A stretch of 23,615 nt of DNA from a bacterium (lineage in GTDB: Bacteria; Bacillota; Clostridia; Christensenellales; Aristaeellaceae). Positions 21,132-23,615 of this stretch are shown piece after piece. The notes beneath the pieces are model-generated. The model was not told the origin of the DNA. It was given only the letters and a program-made list of their open reading frames with translations, and did not search any database. The DNA is taken from NCBI GenBank assembly GCA_004563405.1, contig SFTH01000032.1, positions 1-23,615 of the forward strand. Direction: 5' to 3'. Position numbers and translations under genes: made by a program. Position 1 is the first letter of the stretch. Every line of letters starts with the position of its first letter.

Positions 21132-23615
21132 TCAGCCCTTCATGAGGTCGGGATAATCCGAGATCACGCCGTCCACGCCGATTTCAATGGCCCGCTGTAT
21201 CTCCTCGATGCTGTTGAGCGTCCAGGCCAGGACGCGCTTGCCGCTCAGATGCAGGGAACAGATGGCATCCTCCGTCAGCAGGCCCAGCGCCACGGACGCG
21301 GCGTCAAAGGAGAGTCGGGAGGGATTCTTGACGATGTCGTTGAAGACGGTCGGGTTGGAGATGATGTAGATGGTCTCCGATTCGGGGCGCAGCTTTTTGA
21401 TGGTCTGAATCACGCTCGAGGAGAAGGAACCGTAGGTCGTGCGCTCCTGCATGCCGTTCTGCTCGGCACATTCCAGCACGGCGCGCTCCACGCCGGAGAC
21501 CTTCAGCTCAACCATGGCCTCCATGTCCGTTTCGGAGAGGTACGCCATGACCTCATCCAGCGTGGGGATGTTGGGATTGAGCTTCAGCAGCTGATTTAGC
21601 GTCAGGTCGGCCACCTTTTTCGTGGTCTTGCCGCTGGGAATGGTGGCGTTGTGATAGACCACCAGCTGGCCGTCTTTCGTCTTGCGCACGTCCAGCTCCA
21701 CGGATTTCACGCCCATCTCCGCCGCGTTCCGGAAGGCGTCCATCGTGTTCTCTTCGCTGTATCCGGCGCCGCCCCGGTGCGCGGTGACGGACACGTCCCT
21801 TTCGCTGTTATAGCCGATCACCGAAACCTGCATGCTGGCACACACGCCGTTCTGCGCGCGGATGGTGACCGTCGCTGTGCCCCGCTTCATGCCGATGATG
21901 TCGCCGTCCGGGGTCGCCCTGACCACGCCGGAATTGCTGCTCTCATAGCTGAAGGACGAATAGATCAGGTCGGGCACGGTGGCGAAGGTGACGGCCATGC
22001 GCTCGCCCACCCGGAGGGTCAGATCGCTGAAATCCGGCAGGATTTCGCTGGGCGGGGGCAGCACGGACACCGAAACGTCCGCCTGCAGGCCGTTCTGTGT
22101 GGTGGCGGTGATGACGGCGCGGCCTTCCGATACGCCGCGCACCGTGCCGCTCTCGCTCACGCTTGCAATCTCCGGGTTGCTGCTCGCATAGCAGAGCGTC
22201 GCGTAGCTGCCGGGGTTGACGTGGAAGGCGGCCTGCGCGTCCACGCCCACGCCGATGTATATCCCGGGCACGTCCGCTTCGAGGGCGCTGGGGGCAGGCG
22301 CGACCGTCAGATCACAGCTGGCCCGCTTGCCGTTGAAGGTCGTCACGGTGATTTTCGCGCTCCCCTCGCGCAGCGCATACAATTCTCCGCTCTCGCCCAC
22401 GGCGACGGTTTCGGGATCGCTGCTGGAGAGGGACCACTGCCCGCTGGATTTGGAGCTCAGCGTCACGACGGCCCGCTGGGTCTGGCCCACGCTGAAGCTG
22501 CGCATGGGTACGGAGAGCTTGACGCTCTTGGGCGCATTGCGCACCACGACCTTGCAGCGGGGGCTCTGCACGCCGTTGTAAGCCACGGCGTAGACGTAGG
22601 CGGTGCCCGTCCGCACGCCGGTCATCTTTCCGGTTCTCGAATCAATGCTGAGGACGCGGGTGTTGGTGCTGCGGAAGCTGTAACTTCCGGCGCATCCCTC
22701 GGGCAGGGAGACGTGGAGCGCGCCCTCGCGCTTCTCCTTCAGGCCGATATCCAGGCTCTCCTCCGCCAGAAGCAGGGAGGCCGGCGCGGGCAGCACGGTC
22801 ACGGCGCACTCGGCCCGCCTGCCGTTGTAGGTTTCCACGGAGACGGTGCAGCTGCCGGGGGCCTGGCCGACGAGGATGCCGTCGAAGCTCAGGGCGGCGA
22901 CTTCGCAGCTGCCGCTGAAGCTGTACGCGCCCGCCGCGCCGCTGTTGAGCGCGGCCTCCAGAACCGTCTGCTGTCCCACGCCGATCGTCACGGAGGCGGG
23001 CAGGGAGATGGATTCGGGCTCGGGGCAGACGGTCACCGTCAGGGACGCGGACTTGCCGTTGTAGGTTCGGGCGCTGAGTTTTGCGCTGCCCACGCCCACC
23101 GCCTGCACGCTGAGTCCGTCCACCAGGAGCACGTCGGGATTGTTGCTGGTCAGGGTGTACGCGCCGGTCTTCGCGCCCTCGCCGAGGCCGACGCGGGTGC
23201 GCCCGCTCAGCTTGACCTTGGTGGGCGCGTAGTACACCGATACGCGGTACTGGGCGCTCACGCCGTTGTAGGTGGAGACAGTGATGGTGGCGCTGCCCTT
23301 CCGCAGTCCCTTGATCGCGCCGGTGGTGGAATTGACGGAGACGACCTTGGAGTTGGAGGACCTGAAGCGCAAGCCGCCCAGCGCGCCGCTGTCCTGCGTT
23401 GCGACGACGGGCTGCTCCATCCGCTCGCCCACGCAGAGGGCGAGCGCGTCCGCAGAGAGCGTCAGCGCAGTCGGCGCGGGCACGATGGTCACGCGCTGTT
23501 CGGCGTGCACGCCGTTGTAGGTGGAGGCGGAGAGGAGAACCTCGCCGGGGGCGATGGCCGTGAGGGTCGCGCCGGACAGGGAGGCGAAGGCCTCGCCGTC
23601 CGCGATGGAGAAGGA
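21132..23615 (-). CDS. Big_2 (Ig-like) repeat protein with C-terminal glycerophosphodiester phosphodiesterase domain; 5' end beyond window
   Basis: At least 827 residues, open at the right edge, so signal peptide and start are not seen. From the edge there is one partial and seven complete Big_2-like repeats of roughly 75-90 residues, each ending in a strand like TYNGK, FNGKR or QNGL followed by a VxVxPAP-type linker. The C-terminal 215 residues (from about 21795) are a GDPD: TAHRGGAG, ENTMDAF, KSVELDVRKTKDGQLVVYH, LDEVMAYL, MVELK, LAWTLNS and GVDGVISDYPDLM. The catalytic His pair and the acidic metal ligands are present; the usual HD after the second strand is HN. It probably hydrolyses glycerophosphodiesters or teichoic-acid-like polymers while bound at the cell surface. 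The GTG at 23510 lies inside a repeat and is not the start. Confidence 0.85.
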   Translation of the reverse strand, partial: SFSIADGEAFASLSGATLTAIAPGEVLLSASTYNGVHAEQRVTIVPAPTALTLSADALALCVGERMEQPVVATQDSGALGGLRFRSSNSKVVSVNSTTGAIKGLRKGSATITVSTYNGVSAQYRVSVYYAPTKVKLSGRTRVGLGEGAKTGAYTLTSNNPDVLLVDGLSVQAVGVGSAKLSARTYNGKSASLTVTVCPEPESISLPASVTIGVGQQTVLEAALNSGAAGAYSFSGSCEVAALSFDGILVGQAPGSCTVSVETYNGRRAECAVTVLPAPASLLLAEESLDIGLKEKREGALHVSLPEGCAGSYSFRSTNTRVLSIDSRTGKMTGVRTGTAYVYAVAYNGVQSPRCKVVVRNAPKSVKLSVPMRSFSVGQTQRAVVTLSSKSSGQWSLSSSDPETVAVGESGELYALREGSAKITVTTFNGKRASCDLTVAPAPSALEADVPGIYIGVGVDAQAAFHVNPGSYATLCYASSNPEIASVSESGTVRGVSEGRAVITATTQNGLQADVSVSVLPPPSEILPDFSDLTLRVGERMAVTFATVPDLIYSSFSYESSNSGVVRATPDGDIIGMKRGTATVTIRAQNGVCASMQVSVIGYNSERDVSVTAHRGGAGYSEENTMDAFRNAAEMGVKSVELDVRKTKDGQLVVYHNATIPSGKTTKKVADLTLNQLLKLNPNIPTLDEVMAYLSETDMEAMVELKVSGVERAVLECAEQNGMQERTTYGSFSSSVIQTIKKLRPESETIYIISNPTVFNDIVKNPSRLSFDAASVALGLLTEDAICSLHLSGKRVLAWTLNSIEEIQRAIEIGVDGVISDYPDLMKG

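Noticed and set aside
23508..23510. GTG at 23510 as the start of the GDPD-Big_2 protein
   Set aside because: It falls inside a Big_2 strand (YNGVHAEQ) and the frame is open with repeat sequence to the window end.

Overview
The window is GC-rich (mostly G/C-ending codons) and looks chromosomal. It carries SpoVAC/SpoVAD/SpoVAE, an ECF transporter S component, type III pantothenate kinase and RecD2, which together suggest an endospore-forming clostridium-like Firmicute. Promoters are housekeeping type (TTGACA/TATAAT-like), Shine-Dalgarno (SD) sites are strong GGAGG, and there are no tRNA, rRNA, IS or CRISPR elements.

Layout. (1) 1-1765, minus: start of a secreted Big_2 (Ig-like) protein with a Pro/Ala-rich repeat linker and a transglutaminase-like domain whose Cys and His are replaced; one frameshift near 1588. 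(2) 1994-2689, plus: araD, with its own promoter and a strong terminator. (3) 11114 down to 2835, minus: an aromatic amino acid operon, aroF-tyrA-aroB-aroA-aroC-pheA-aroE/aroK fusion-aroQ. It holds all seven steps from PEP + erythrose-4-P to chorismate plus the Phe and Tyr branch enzymes; every gene junction overlaps or is 1 nt apart. (4) 11197-16507, plus: ECF S component (probably pantothenate), coaX, recD2, comF and a TrmH/SpoU RNA methyltransferase. (5) 16569-18061, plus: a secreted DUF3887-like/alpha-beta hydrolase with its own promoter and terminator. (6) 20254 down to 18140, minus: two small ORFs followed by spoVAC-spoVAD-spoVAE. (7) 21049-20441, minus: a P-loop kinase. (8) 23615-21132, minus: a long Big_2-repeat protein ending in a glycerophosphodiester phosphodiesterase domain, open at the right edge.

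Main discovery. The 5' leader of the aro operon (about 11079-10855) has the architecture of a ribosome-mediated transcription attenuator. A perfect TTGACA-17-TAAAAT promoter is followed by an SD and a 24-codon leader peptide with 5 Tyr and 4 Phe codons, including a YYYYFF run. The Tyr/Phe codons can pair with the stop-codon region (1:2). That region can instead pair with the 5' arm of an intrinsic terminator (2:3). The terminator itself (3:4) lies just before aroF. The operon therefore probably reads charged tRNA-Tyr and tRNA-Phe through translation of the leader, as the E. coli pheA and trp leaders do for their own amino acids, rather than by a T-box. Such control is unusual for this lineage as far as I know.
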